From: Nostoc linckia NIES-25
GTDB lineage: Bacteria > Cyanobacteriota > Cyanobacteriia > Cyanobacteriales > Nostocaceae
DNA: 64,000 bases
NCBI RefSeq assembly: GCF_002368035.1
Contig: NZ_AP018222.1
Location: 3,078,534 to 3,142,533, forward strand
Direction of reading: 5' to 3'
Under the pieces are notes generated by a model. It searched no databases and was not told the origin of the DNA. It saw only the letters and a list, made by a program, of their open reading frames with translations. Positions 38,735 through 47,920 of this stretch are shown here, piece by piece. Position 1 is the first letter of the stretch. Each line of letters begins with the position of its first letter. The translations under genes were made by a program, and so were the position numbers.

Positions 38735-39317
38735 CTTGCCAATGTTGGGGGAAAACGAGAAAAACTTCGATTTTAAACGGTGTTTTTGTTTTGGTTGCTT
38801 TTATCTATCACAATCTCGCTTGACATTGAAGCAGATTATTGGTAATAAAGAACTTTTTTCCCAATTTTAGGAATCAATAAAGTTACTTTCCATACCAAAA
38901 GCATGTTATTGAGAGACGTTTATGAAGATATTTTTCATATAGCTTTACGATAACATTGAGTTTATTCATTAAGCGACCATTCGGGCGTATTAATCTTGGG
39001 ATAGATCGAACAGGAAAACTGACTTGTTCGGAAACTGAAAAGCAAAGGGATCATCGTCAGATTAATTTCTTATTTATCTGTCTTGAGAAAATTAAAGCTT
39101 TTATACCAAGTAAAAATATCTAAAACTTTTATCTATAATGTATAATTGCAAGAAAGGCATAAATAATTACAAAATTTTCATAACCATAAATATTTCTTTA
39201 GATAGAAATAATCTACAAATATTCAGTTGGTATTCACAGTTACAGCAACTGGGGATCAGTCGGTGCTAGGCTTGGGTAGTGTAATGTAAAATTGTGGCGT
39301 AAAGCTCCTCAGCAGTT
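38735..39317. other. AT-rich intergenic region
   Basis: 583 bp between divergent genes, AT-rich; no repeat, hairpin or small gene recognised. Confidence 0.4.
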
Positions 39318-39713
39318 ATGGCTCAAATTTTAGATCCTCTACCACCTGAGCAATCGGGGAAAATTCTCTGCTGCTACATTAATGCCACGAGCAAAATACA
39401 GGTAGCTCGCATCTCTAATATTCCCAATTGGTATTTTGAAAGGGTTGTCTTTCCAGGGCAACGCCTAGTGTTTGAAGCTCCGCGAACAGCTCAAATTGAG
39501 ATTCATACGGGTATGATGGCAAGTGCAATTTTATCCGATACGATTCCGTGCGATCGCCTGATGCTCGATGACCCTAGCAATTATGAGTTGGATACAGACT
39601 CATCATTTGGAAAAGAACCTATAGATACCACAAAAATGGTGCAGCAACTTAATACAAAGACCGGAGATAGTATAAAACCCTTACAAATCGCTGGTTTAGC
39701 AGCTATTGATTAA
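39318..39713 (+). CDS. DUF1830 family protein
   Basis: 131 residues, a cyanobacteria-specific family of unknown function. The diagnostic core is ILCCYINATSKIQVARI followed by IPNWYFERVVFPGQRLVFEA. The C-terminal third is less conserved. Predicted small beta-rich cytoplasmic protein with no catalytic motif. Followed by a strong terminator, so monocistronic. Confidence 0.88.
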   Translation: MAQILDPLPPEQSGKILCCYINATSKIQVARISNIPNWYFERVVFPGQRLVFEAPRTAQIEIHTGMMASAILSDTIPCDRLMLDDPSNYELDTDSSFGKEPIDTTKMVQQLNTKTGDSIKPLQIAGLAAID

Positions 39714-39739
39714 AAAAAAACAATTTGGCTCAATTTCTA

Positions 39740-39767
39740 GGTTGCTGAATTCAGCAGCCTTTTTTTT
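39740..39767 (+). terminator. strong rho-independent terminator after the DUF1830 gene
   Basis: Near-perfect palindrome GGTTGCTGAATTCAGCAGCC (39740-39759, one G-T pair) followed directly by eight T residues. Confidence 0.9.
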
Positions 39768-39788
39768 ATTAGTCATCAGTCATTGATC

Positions 39789-39830
39789 ATTAGTCATTAG
39801 TCATTAGTCATTAGTCATTAGTCATTAGTC
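39789..39830. repeat. heptamer tandem repeat ATTAGTC x6
   Basis: Six exact copies, with degenerate copies on both sides (39768-39788, 39831-39837). Related to the TTGGTCA class of short tandem repeats of heterocystous cyanobacteria. Confidence 0.9.
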
Positions 39831-39962
39831 ATTGGCCAAACAGGGTATGGGGTATAGGAAGAGGACAAGGGAAAGACTTACTCTAACTTCTCCTCTGCTC
39901 CCCTGCTTCCTCTGCTCCTCTAGCCAATGCTCAATGCGCCACTCTCATCTACAATCATTCTT

Positions 39963-40424
39963 ATGAATCTGCCTTCATTTCTTTGGTTGTGGAAAATCGC
40001 CGCTTGGTCGATGGGGTTGTCCCTGCTGGCATACCTGATGTTAGCAGTCACCGGTGTTTGGATGTTTCGGGCGAGAACTTCGCAGCAATTTCCTTTTATT
40101 CCCGTATTTATGGGCGGAAATAGAGGAGTGCGATCGCTGCACTATCTAATGGGCATGAGCATGGTAAGTTTAGTGCTGCTATTGCTGGCGATCGGCATTG
40201 TTGGCACTTTGGGACACTTTGGTTCTCTAGGACACTCGTCACACTTGGCGGCTGGATTAATTGTAGTAGCCTTGGTTTTATTGTCTGCTTTCAGTGCAAC
40301 CCAAATTAGTGCCAGAAGACCTTGGGCTAGACCTTTACACATCAGCGTAAATATTATTTTGTTTCTAGGATTTGCCTGGGTATCCGTTACTGGCTGGAGT
40401 GTCGTCCAAAAGTATTTACCCTAG
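39963..40424 (+). CDS. DUF4079 family membrane protein
   Basis: 153 residues with four predicted membrane segments. Histidines LHYLMGM and GHSSHLAAG lie near membrane edges, reminiscent of cytochrome b561-like helices, and the C-terminus has RPWARPLHISVNI. The family is common in cyanobacteria and of unknown function. The frame continues to an ATG at 39927 next to C-rich repeat DNA; the ATG at 39963 (MNLPSFLWLWKIAAWSMG) is preferred. Followed 54 bp later by another membrane protein gene. Confidence 0.8.
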   Translation: MNLPSFLWLWKIAAWSMGLSLLAYLMLAVTGVWMFRARTSQQFPFIPVFMGGNRGVRSLHYLMGMSMVSLVLLLLAIGIVGTLGHFGSLGHSSHLAAGLIVVALVLLSAFSATQISARRPWARPLHISVNIILFLGFAWVSVTGWSVVQKYLP

Positions 40425-40478
40425 ACGAAGTAGGACGAAAAGCTATCCTACAATGAAGAAAAGCATTGTAATTGAGCC

Positions 40479-41036
40479 GTGACAGCAAATTCAGCCAATA
40501 CCTCAGTTTCTGTTTTTCAACTTTCTCCTTTGATTCGGATAACGCTGCTGAGTCTATACATAGCACTCACAGTTCCATTACCCTTTTTATCGCAGGTAAC
40601 AGCCGCACCAGTACCCCCGGCATTATTGTGGGTAGGGATTAGCATCGGCTTAGTTGCCTTGTACGCAGTGTTGACCGAACAAGTCCTAGTGGATGAACAA
40701 GGAATTCAAGTTACTTACCCCCGTTGGGTGCCCCGCTTTTTTCGTAAAGGCTGGTTTTTACCTTGGTCAGAAGTCAAAGAGTTAAAACCTCGCAGTACTG
40801 GTCAAGGAGGTTTAGTTTATTATTTCCTCAGCCAAGATGGAAAAGCTTATCTACTACCAATGCGTGTAGCTGGATTTGCCCGTTTGGTGCAGATTGTCCA
40901 GGCAAAGACCAACATCGACACTACAGATGTTCGTCCTTTAGCACAACCGTGGATGTATGCGATTTTACTAGTATTTACCCTGTTGTTACTGTTGGTTGAT
41001 GGCTGGGCGATCGCCACAGCTTTAACTATAAAATAG
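40479..41036 (+). CDS. conserved hypothetical membrane protein
   Basis: 185 residues, GTG start. Two hydrophobic segments near the N-terminus (about 20-40 and 48-65), a soluble PH-like or bPH-like middle (VLVDEQGIQVTYPRW, GWFLPWSEVKELKP, DGKAYLLPMRVAG), and a C-terminal membrane helix. This layout resembles small bacterial PH-domain membrane proteins, but the assignment is an inference. Same direction as the DUF4079 gene and the ABC ATPase gene; they may form a unit. Confidence 0.6.
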   Translation: MTANSANTSVSVFQLSPLIRITLLSLYIALTVPLPFLSQVTAAPVPPALLWVGISIGLVALYAVLTEQVLVDEQGIQVTYPRWVPRFFRKGWFLPWSEVKELKPRSTGQGGLVYYFLSQDGKAYLLPMRVAGFARLVQIVQAKTNIDTTDVRPLAQPWMYAILLVFTLLLLLVDGWAIATALTIK

Positions 41037-41194
41037 GGCATAGGACAAAACCCTTCGGGTAGGGAAAAGGGAAAGGGGCAAAGGGGAAAGGGAATAAACC
41101 CTACATACATCCCTTTTACCTTTCATCTTTTCCCCTATCTTTACCCCTTTTACCTTGGCAAAGCCATATCCCCACTCCCTACTCCCCATTCCCC

Positions 41195-41974
41195 TTGAAT
41201 AGTGTCACAGCAAAAGCCATACTCAGGCTAGAACAAGTTAATCTGTTTACAAAGCTGAAAACCCAAGCTTCAGGGAATCAGCAGGGATATCCCATATTGC
41301 AGGATATTTCCTTTGAGGTATTCCAGGGCGAACGCATAGCTATTGTAGGCGCAGTGGGCGCTGGCAAAAGTTCGTTACTACGCCTGATAAACCGCCTTAT
41401 TGAACCCACTAGCGGCAAAATCTATCTAGAAAATCAAGAGTATCGCCAAATTCCCGTCATCCAGCTACGTCAGATGCTTGTACTTGTGTTGCAAGAATCA
41501 AAGCTGTTAGGGATGACAGTTGGGCAAGCTTTGGCTTATCCTTTGGTTTTGCGTGGTTTGTCTAAACAGGCAATTGAGGAAAGAGTCAATTACTGGACAG
41601 AACAACTGCACATTCCCAATGATTGGTTAGGTCGAACAGAGGTGCAGCTTTCTGCGGGACAGCGACAATTAGTAGCGATCGCTCGTGCCTTACTCATCCA
41701 GTCTAAAATTTTATTATTAGACGAGCCAACCTCTGCCCTAGATGCTGGTGCAGCTTCCCATCTAATACAAGTCTTAATCCAATTGAGTCAAACCCATCAA
41801 ACTACGATTTTGATGGTAAATCATCAACTAGATCTAGCTCAGATGTTTTGCACTCGATTATTACACCTACAGCAAGGTCATTTATCGCTAAATCAAAGTG
41901 TCTCTGAAATAAACTGGGTTGAATTACGAGAAACCTTGATTAAAGCAAAAGATCGAGACGATTTTGAATTTTAA
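41195..41974 (+). CDS. ABC transporter ATP-binding protein
   Basis: 259-residue ATPase subunit. Walker A GAVGAGKSSLL, Q-loop VLQESKLLG, signature LSAGQRQLVAIARAL, Walker B ILLLDEPTSALD, and H-loop MVNHQLD are all intact. It resembles the FetA/YbbL-type single ATPases. No permease gene is adjacent, so the substrate is unknown. The start is probably the TTG at 41195, since no ATG lies before the nucleotide-binding core; the upstream DNA is G/A-rich and C-rich repeat. Confidence 0.87.
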   Translation: MNSVTAKAILRLEQVNLFTKLKTQASGNQQGYPILQDISFEVFQGERIAIVGAVGAGKSSLLRLINRLIEPTSGKIYLENQEYRQIPVIQLRQMLVLVLQESKLLGMTVGQALAYPLVLRGLSKQAIEERVNYWTEQLHIPNDWLGRTEVQLSAGQRQLVAIARALLIQSKILLLDEPTSALDAGAASHLIQVLIQLSQTHQTTILMVNHQLDLAQMFCTRLLHLQQGHLSLNQSVSEINWVELRETLIKAKDRDDFEF

Positions 41975-42030
41975 ATTTTAGATTTTAGATTTTAGATTTT
42001 AGATTTTGGGCATTGGGCATTGGGCATTGG
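41975..42030. repeat. short tandem repeats TTTTAGA and GGGCATT
   Basis: Four to five copies of a TTTTAGA heptamer directly after the ABC ATPase stop codon, then three copies of GGGCATT. C-rich repeat words continue to about 42105. Confidence 0.85.
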
Positions 42031-42105
42031 TTATTCTCCGTGTCTCTGTGTTCCCGTATCCTTGGGCCTCCCTCATCTCCCTCATGCCCCATGCCCCATG
42101 CCCGT

Positions 42106-42876
42106 TTACACCTGACTACTACTAAGTGTTGAACGTTGATTACTAAATCTCTCTCTAGTTAACTTTGTTTGTGACTGTGGAATGTTACTATTCAAAATTT
42201 CCATGTTAAAACGGTATCCCACATTACGGATAGTTTGAATCAAGCTAGGTTGTCGAGGATCGAGTTCAACTTTTTTCCGCAGCGACAAAACGTGAGTATC
42301 AATGGTACGAGGGTTATCGATGGCATCAGGCCAAGCACGACGCAACAATTCCGACCTACTCAAAGGTACTCCCCCAGCTTGTGCTAAAACGTACAATAAA
42401 CTAAATTCCTGCGGTGTTAAGTCGATAAACTCTCCTTGGAAGCGGACGCGGCGCTGAACTAAATCAATTTGCAAAGTACCATAATCCAAATATGCTGGTG
42501 CAGTCGGTGTGCGCTTACGGCGGATCAGTGCTTCTACGCGTGCTAAAAACTCTTGCATCCCAAAAGGTTTGCTCAAGTAATCATCTGCACCCGCCTTTAA
42601 ACCTGCGACAATATCTGCTTCACTATTGCGGGCAGATAGCATTAAGATTAAAGGCTGTTGCTGACGATGCAACCAACGACAAAATTCAATGCCATCACCG
42701 TCGGGAAGATCTGCATCCAAAACCACGAGTGTTGGTTGATGGCTTAAAAATACTTCCCTTGCTTGATAAATACTGGCAGCTTGATGCACCCGGTATTCCA
42801 GTTGTTGCAAGTGCCAACCTAGCAACGACCTTAGATGGGGATTCCCTTCAATGATTTCTATACAAACCGAACCCAC
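42106..42876 (-). CDS. nrrA: OmpR-family response regulator, NrrA-like
   Basis: 256 residues: receiver domain (1-120) with phospho-acceptor Asp54 in VVLDADLPDGDG and Lys in LSKPFG, then an OmpR/PhoB winged-helix domain with LTPQEFSLLYVLAQAGG and NPRTIDTHVLSLRKK. The sequence EGNPHLRSLLGWHLQQ is, from memory, characteristic of NrrA/Rre37, a nitrogen-regulated activator of glycogen catabolism and hetR. An NtcA-type promoter just upstream agrees with that. The usual Asp/Glu pair near residue 10 is E-G here. GTG start. No kinase gene is adjacent. Confidence 0.75.
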   Translation of the reverse strand: MGSVCIEIIEGNPHLRSLLGWHLQQLEYRVHQAASIYQAREVFLSHQPTLVVLDADLPDGDGIEFCRWLHRQQQPLILMLSARNSEADIVAGLKAGADDYLSKPFGMQEFLARVEALIRRKRTPTAPAYLDYGTLQIDLVQRRVRFQGEFIDLTPQEFSLLYVLAQAGGVPLSRSELLRRAWPDAIDNPRTIDTHVLSLRKKVELDPRQPSLIQTIRNVGYRFNMEILNSNIPQSQTKLTRERFSNQRSTLSSSQV

Positions 42877-42908
42877 GGTGGCAAGACCCCTTAGCGTCGA
42901 TGACTTTC

Positions 42909-42950
42909 AAAGTAACAAGCCCATGTCTAAGGTTTTGTAGCCTTTGTTAC
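42909..42950 (-). promoter_or_regulatory. NtcA-activated promoter of the nrrA-like gene
   Basis: GTAACAAAGGCTAC on the minus strand (42937-42950) fits GTAN8TAC exactly. The TAN3T -10 box TACTTT (42909-42914) lies exactly 22 bp downstream, the canonical NtcA class II spacing. The start codon follows about 33 bp after the -10 box, giving a leader of roughly 25 nt. Confidence 0.75.
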
Positions 42951-43457
42951 TTCAACTGTTATTAGCTTTACATTTCCTCATAAAAAAAGTCCCAATATCT
43001 TTAATTTGTCCTTGACAAAAGGGCATTAGAAATATTCTTAAATTTTTGTTAAACTTATAAAAAGAGTTGTCGAACTCATCAAAAGTTCTTCTAACTTAAA
43101 TATTCTGTTTCTTGACGGCTATAAGATCCAGCAACCATAAACCGAATAGCTAATCCTTAAGAAAAAAGCTTTCCAGCCTCATGGAAAAGTGATTCTTAAG
43201 GAAGAGATTTAGTGCTTATATCCATGAATATAGCACTAATAAAATCTCTCTGCTGGCAGGCAAAATCATAAAAATCCCTTAGCAAATAAGTAAAATAGGT
43301 GTTTTCTGGAATACGATTAAAGTAGTTTGTAGCTGCTAGGAGAGTGCTACCCGAAGGACATATGTTTATTTTTAATCGCTCACAAAGTGAAATTACACTT
43401 CACATTTGAACGTGAATCATTTACAATTCTCATTCCAAAGACATTAATACAGCAGTT
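42951..43457. other. intergenic region upstream of the nrrA-like promoter
   Basis: About 500 bp up to the DUF6761 gene. AT-rich; contains CTTAAGAAAAAAGCTTT (near 43156) and an imperfect copy of CTTAAGGAAGAG (near 43195). No gene or RNA recognised. Confidence 0.4.
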
Positions 43458-43706
43458 ATGCTCCAAGACACACAAACCATTCGCTATTACCAAAGACTCA
43501 CTGACGCCTTCGTCGAGTTATGGAATCGCGGTTATCGTATGGATGATATGCGGATGTATTTGGATGGATATCTAGCCGCACTGCGACACGGCAACACCAT
43601 TGAACCCTTTTTGATTCATCGCCTAGAAGAGGAAGCCAGCCGCTACTTGTACGATGCATCAAACTTTGCAGTGCCGCAACCACAGCCACAGCCCGATTAC
43701 TACTAA
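43458..43706 (+). CDS. small conserved cyanobacterial protein (DUF6761 type)
   Basis: 82 residues, starting MLQDTQTIRYYQRLTDAFVE with an RMDDMRMYLDGYLAALRHG core and HRLEEEASRYLYD, ending in a proline/glutamine tail (PQPQPQPDYY). Highly helical and soluble. I recognise it as a family conserved across cyanobacteria; function unknown. A nested hairpin terminator follows at 43831. Confidence 0.8.
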   Translation: MLQDTQTIRYYQRLTDAFVELWNRGYRMDDMRMYLDGYLAALRHGNTIEPFLIHRLEEEASRYLYDASNFAVPQPQPQPDYY

Positions 43707-43830
43707 TACCGCTTGCTTGGTCATTAATAGTAACCGTAAATCAACGCAGATAATTATAGCATATTATTTGTATTGGTCAACGGGGTCTTGTGGTGTGAGA
43801 TTTTGGAGATATTGTATTGATAAAACTTAT

Positions 43831-43877
43831 CCCCTCAGCCCTGTATTGGTCTTGCCAATGCGACTGAGGGGATTTTT
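43831..43877 (+). terminator. nested hairpin terminator
   Basis: Outer stem CCCCTCAG (43831-43838) with CTGAGGGG (43864-43871), inner stem ATTGG/CCAAT (43845-43859), then TTTTT at 43873-43877. Located 125 bp after the DUF6761 gene. Confidence 0.8.
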
Positions 43878-43992
43878 GGCTTTGGGGACTGGGGACTGGG
43901 TGCTAGGGAGGTGAGGAGATGGGGAGAATAACTCTAAACTCCTAACTTTTAACTCCTAACTTTTAACTCAGCACTCCCAATGCCCAATGCCC

Positions 43993-44316
43993 TTATGAAG
44001 CTAGTGCTACTTCTACCTTTTCCTGCAATTTACCTTGTTGGTAGAGTTCAATCATAATGTCTGAACCACCAACAAATTCACCATCGATATACACCTGGGG
44101 AAATGTCTGCCAGTTGGAGTATTCCTTCATTCCTTGGCGGATTTCATTATCTGCGAGAATGTCAACTGTCTCGAAAGGAACTCCCAAAGTATTCAGAATT
44201 TGCACAACATTGTTGGAGAAACCACATTGGGGCATTAACTTGGTTCCCTTAATGAAAACCAAAATCTTGTTGTCTTTTACCAATTTATCGATTTTCTCTT
44301 TGAGTTCTGGTGTCAT
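43993..44316 (-). CDS. grxD: monothiol glutaredoxin, Grx4 family
   Basis: 107 residues with the monothiol active site CGFS (Cys31), the glutathione-binding TFPQVYIDGEFVGGSD region, and the K-x-x-x-x-P-Q-C-G-F-S order. Such proteins bind a glutathione-ligated 2Fe-2S cluster and act in Fe-S trafficking. The frame extends to a GTG at 44352, but the ATG at 44316 (MTPELKEKI) matches the family. It is next to a BolA gene in the same direction, its usual functional partner. Confidence 0.95.
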   Translation of the reverse strand: MTPELKEKIDKLVKDNKILVFIKGTKLMPQCGFSNNVVQILNTLGVPFETVDILADNEIRQGMKEYSNWQTFPQVYIDGEFVGGSDIMIELYQQGKLQEKVEVALAS

Positions 44317-44446
44317 GGTATTCGTGTTTCCTATGTTACGTTGAACAATCACGAATTAGGAGTAAAGAGTAAAAATTTATCACTCCTAACTCTTGTACAG
44401 ACTAGGGTTAACCCTAGTCTGTACTCATAACTCCTAACTTTGATAT

Positions 44447-44704
44447 TTACGAAGCTGATGTTGCTTGCCAAGCTTCAGGAGTATATGTTTTTAAAGACAA
44501 AGCGTGAATCGCTTGACTTGACATAGCTTGTTGCAACGCACCATAAATTAATTGGTGTTGTTGCACTAGTCCTTTACCTGCAAAGTGCGATGAAACTACT
44601 GTGACCTGATAGTGGTCATTGCCACCAGTCAAGTCTTGCACCTGAACTTGGGCGTCTGGCAGTTCCGCCACGATCATTGCCTCAACCTGCTGCGGACTAA
44701 TCAT
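44447..44704 (-). CDS. BolA family protein
   Basis: 85 residues. BolA/YrbA fold: ISPQQVEAMIVAELPDAQVQVQDLTGGNDHYQV, then a class II-type helix-turn-helix-like LVQQHQLIYGALQQAM with the conserved HALSLKTYTP end. BolA proteins form 2Fe-2S-bridged heterodimers with monothiol glutaredoxins; grxD follows 130 bp downstream, so the pair very likely works together. Confidence 0.93.
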   Translation of the reverse strand: MISPQQVEAMIVAELPDAQVQVQDLTGGNDHYQVTVVSSHFAGKGLVQQHQLIYGALQQAMSSQAIHALSLKTYTPEAWQATSAS

Positions 44705-44875
44705 CGCAATTCCTGAAAAAACCTACTCCTCTATTATTAGCAGATATAAAGCAAATGCCTATGTCAAGTTGAGATATGGGGGATGGGGGATGGGGCACGG
44801 GGCAAAGGGCAAGGGGCAAAGGGGAAAAGAAAGATCCCCCCTTTTCCCTTTTCCCTTGGCGAAGCCATCTCCCAC

Positions 44876-46222
44876 TTACAGAGTGTAAGTAAAATCTTCG
44901 ACTAACATACCGGGAACTAGACTACCTCCTAGTTGACGACTTTCGTATGTTCCGACTTCGGGAATAAATTCTTGAAAAGTAGTTAAATCGATGAGGTTTT
45001 CTCCCCAAAAGCGATAAAGACTTTCGTCAAAACGCAAGTTTTCAATGGGGGCGATAATTTCTCCGTTTTCTACCCAAAAACAAGCATAACGGGTCATACC
45101 TGTGATTCTACCAGTTTGGCGATCGCTCCAATTCAAGTAATGCAAATTCGATACATATAATCCTGTATCTAAACTTGGAAGAATCTGCTCAAATACTAAA
45201 TTACCGGGACTCACTTCTGGGGCACGTAATGTCTCTGAACCATTGGCGCCATTAGCAACTTTTCCATATTCTTTAGCAGTTCGAGAATTGACCAGAGTGT
45301 TTACCAAGTATCCTTTTTCTATAATAGGCAACTCTAGTGCTGCTATTTCCCCTAATTCATTAAATCGAGGTACTAATCCACGTTGAAAGTTTTCTTTAAA
45401 ACTAAATTTTGGAGACAGTTGTTTTTCTTGACGCCATAAAGCCGCTAAAGAACTATTACCTTGTTGGATATCAGCTTCGCTTACAGAACCCCAAGAAAGC
45501 ATCATTAATAAATCTGCAACAGCAGCAGGAGCAAAATAAGTTTTATACTGCCCTCTTGGTAATTCTTTGGCTGGACGATAAAGAAGTTCTAGTTGCTTTT
45601 TCGCTTCGTTTATTTTGGCTATATATGCATCTTTATCCCAATCACTACCTGCAAATGTACCTTTAACTGCTTGCCCAGATTCAATGAATAAAGAATAATC
45701 TAAAGTAAAAGAATCAGTAGCAAACCAGTGTTTTTGACCGTTAGAATCGCCATAAGCTTTAATTACAACTCCCCCAGCGTATATTCCAGTAAAATCAAGT
45801 TCTGAAACTAGTTCTAGAATAGTTGTTACTACTGCTTCTTCTGACAATAAATTTCCAGAGTGTATTTCTCGACTAGTATTATTTCCTGAAGGTAAAACTA
45901 AATATGGGTCGATGGGTAATAGAATCAGTTCATCTCGTAGTTCTTGCAAAGCGCTATAGACTAATTGCCAGTCTCTATCCCAATTTCCAGTAAAGGGAAA
46001 TTGCCGAGAACTACTGCGCCGATCTTTCATCAAAGTTAGTTCGATCCAACCATCAGCAACGCAACCAGTTTGCCGGACTTTTGCATGATTGAAACGAGTA
46101 AATTGACTGCGTTCACTGCTTAGCCTCACAGTGAATTCTTCATCTTCTGACTTTTTAACAATTAGAGTTTCAATCAATTGATTGAAACTAATTTCTAAAC
46201 TAGATAATTCCTCAATTTTCAT
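44876..46222 (-). CDS. TldE/PmbA-type subunit of a TldD/TldE protease
   Basis: 448 residues. TldD/PmbA superfamily without the HExxxH zinc motif, as is normal for TldE. Recognisable parts are the central GIYAGGVVIKAYGDSNG, the GLVPRFNELGEIAALELP region and the C-terminal GGSLVPGMLVEDFTY. In E. coli TldD-TldE processes microcin B17 precursor and CcdA. Its start is 138 bp from the tldD stop in the same direction. Confidence 0.87.
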   Translation of the reverse strand: MKIEELSSLEISFNQLIETLIVKKSEDEEFTVRLSSERSQFTRFNHAKVRQTGCVADGWIELTLMKDRRSSSRQFPFTGNWDRDWQLVYSALQELRDELILLPIDPYLVLPSGNNTSREIHSGNLLSEEAVVTTILELVSELDFTGIYAGGVVIKAYGDSNGQKHWFATDSFTLDYSLFIESGQAVKGTFAGSDWDKDAYIAKINEAKKQLELLYRPAKELPRGQYKTYFAPAAVADLLMMLSWGSVSEADIQQGNSSLAALWRQEKQLSPKFSFKENFQRGLVPRFNELGEIAALELPIIEKGYLVNTLVNSRTAKEYGKVANGANGSETLRAPEVSPGNLVFEQILPSLDTGLYVSNLHYLNWSDRQTGRITGMTRYACFWVENGEIIAPIENLRFDESLYRFWGENLIDLTTFQEFIPEVGTYESRQLGGSLVPGMLVEDFTYTL

Positions 46223-46359
46223 GGATATTAACTATTAATAATGGATAGGTTAAAAGTTAGGAATGATGAGTGAGGAGTTATTAATTAAATTTGAAAGTTT
46301 TTTTATTTCTAATTCCTAATCTTTAACTCCTAAATCCTCACTATGAAATTTTTTATCTT

Positions 46360-47799
46360 TCAAGTTCCTCCACCAAAAACTTCGACATTAGCGAATACAC
46401 AAACAGGCGAACCGTGTCCTACCCAAATAGCTTGATTTGGTTCTCCTTTGCCACAATATGGAGTACCGTACATTTGCCAATTGTTGGGATTTCCTACTTT
46501 AATTAAGCTATGCCAAAACTCTGGTGTTGTGGCGCGATAGTTGGGATTGCGGAGGGTTTTGGTAAGTTTACCGTTTTCTATTAATTTGGCGTATTCGCAA
46601 CCAAATTGAAATTTATAGCGGCGATCGTCAATCGACCAAGAACGATTAGATTCCATATAAACGCCATGTTCTATGCCACCAATAATGTCTTCAAAACTAG
46701 CGTTATCCGGCTCTAAATTCAAGTTTGCCATGCGATCGATCGCTGGCCGATTCCACGAGGAAGCACGGGCACAGGCTACTCCTGGTACGCCTGCTCTGGC
46801 TTGACTCTCCAGGCTGCCCAAACCCCGTTGGAGTACACCTTCTTTGATTAAATATTCTCGTGTTGCTACAGCACCTGTATCATCAAAGCCATAGCTGGCA
46901 AATTCACCAGAGACGGTGGGATCGAAGGTAATATTCATCAATGGCGAACCATATACTAGTTTGCCAAAATCACTTTTGTTGACAAAACTGCCCCCGGCAT
47001 AATTACGTTCATCTCCCAAAATTCGGTCAATTTCTAGCGGATGCCCGACGCTTTCATGAATTTGCAACATCATTTGGTCTGGGGCTAAAACTAAATTGGT
47101 ACGTGTGGTTGGGCATTCTTCCGCTGTTAAGAGTTCTATTGCTTGTTCGCCAATTTGCCGTACCTGATGCAATAAATTCTCTTGTTTTAAAAGTTCTATT
47201 CCACCTTGATAACAGTTTGCTAGGGAGCCGTTGTGGCTGCGCTGCTGGACAATTGCCCCATCTTGGGCTGTGGCTCCGTAATGAGTGCCGATGGATAGAA
47301 ATTTTTGATAGACTTCTGAGCCATTGCTGCTAATAAACCAAGATTCCCTCTCGCTGGTGTTGACGCCTGCGATGGTTTGCACAATTTTGTCGTCAACTTT
47401 TAGGGTTTGGCAAATGCGAACCAGCAAATCGTTGATTTCTCCAGGACTTAAAGCGTCCAATGGCTCAATAAATGGAGATTTATATTCACCTACAACTTTA
47501 GGACGTTCGCTTTCACGGAAGGGATGTATCCACCATTCACTAGCCGCTAGTGCTTGTTTATAAGCTGTTTGGGCGGCGGCTTGTAGGGATGGCAGTTCTA
47601 GGGAGTTGGTAGCTGCATAACCCAAACAGCCATTGACCAGAACTTCCAGCATGGCTCCTACGGTGAAGGATTTGCCGTTGGCTTGGGGTAAGCCGTCACG
47701 GACTAAACGATTAGTGGAAGTTTCCTTGACAGCTCTGATACCAATCCAATCAGCAGGAATATCGAAACTGGCGATCGCTTTTTTCAGTTCAGACAACAT
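46360..47799 (-). CDS. tldD: TldD metalloprotease subunit
   Basis: 479 residues. The catalytic HESVGHPLEIDRILGDE segment (HExxxH plus downstream ligands) and the C-terminal cysteine of TPYCGKGEPN are present. Forms the active TldD/TldE complex with the next gene. The frame runs on to 47958, but the added residues read through GGGGATT repeats (NPQSPIPNPQSPFP), so the ATG at 47799 (MLSELKKAI) is the real start. Confidence 0.92.
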   Translation of the reverse strand: MLSELKKAIASFDIPADWIGIRAVKETSTNRLVRDGLPQANGKSFTVGAMLEVLVNGCLGYAATNSLELPSLQAAAQTAYKQALAASEWWIHPFRESERPKVVGEYKSPFIEPLDALSPGEINDLLVRICQTLKVDDKIVQTIAGVNTSERESWFISSNGSEVYQKFLSIGTHYGATAQDGAIVQQRSHNGSLANCYQGGIELLKQENLLHQVRQIGEQAIELLTAEECPTTRTNLVLAPDQMMLQIHESVGHPLEIDRILGDERNYAGGSFVNKSDFGKLVYGSPLMNITFDPTVSGEFASYGFDDTGAVATREYLIKEGVLQRGLGSLESQARAGVPGVACARASSWNRPAIDRMANLNLEPDNASFEDIIGGIEHGVYMESNRSWSIDDRRYKFQFGCEYAKLIENGKLTKTLRNPNYRATTPEFWHSLIKVGNPNNWQMYGTPYCGKGEPNQAIWVGHGSPVCVFANVEVFGGGT

Positions 47800-47812
47800 A
47801 ATTTTAGGGAAT

Positions 47813-47847
47813 GGGGATTGGGGATTGGGGATTGGGGATTGGGGATT
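47813..47847. repeat. heptamer tandem repeat GGGGATT x5
   Basis: Five exact copies between cysS and tldD (CCCCAAT class). Just upstream of the tldD ATG on the minus strand, so it is part of the tldD leader. Confidence 0.92.
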
Positions 47848-47920
47848 GGGTACTGAATATTTAGAAAACTTTTTTCTAGTCTCTAATTCCCAGCCTGTAG
47901 TCCCCAGTCCCCAATCCCTC

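Noticed and set aside
39789..39830. Tandem heptamers that might be mistaken for a CRISPR
   Set aside because: Units are 7 bp without spacers and no cas genes are present.
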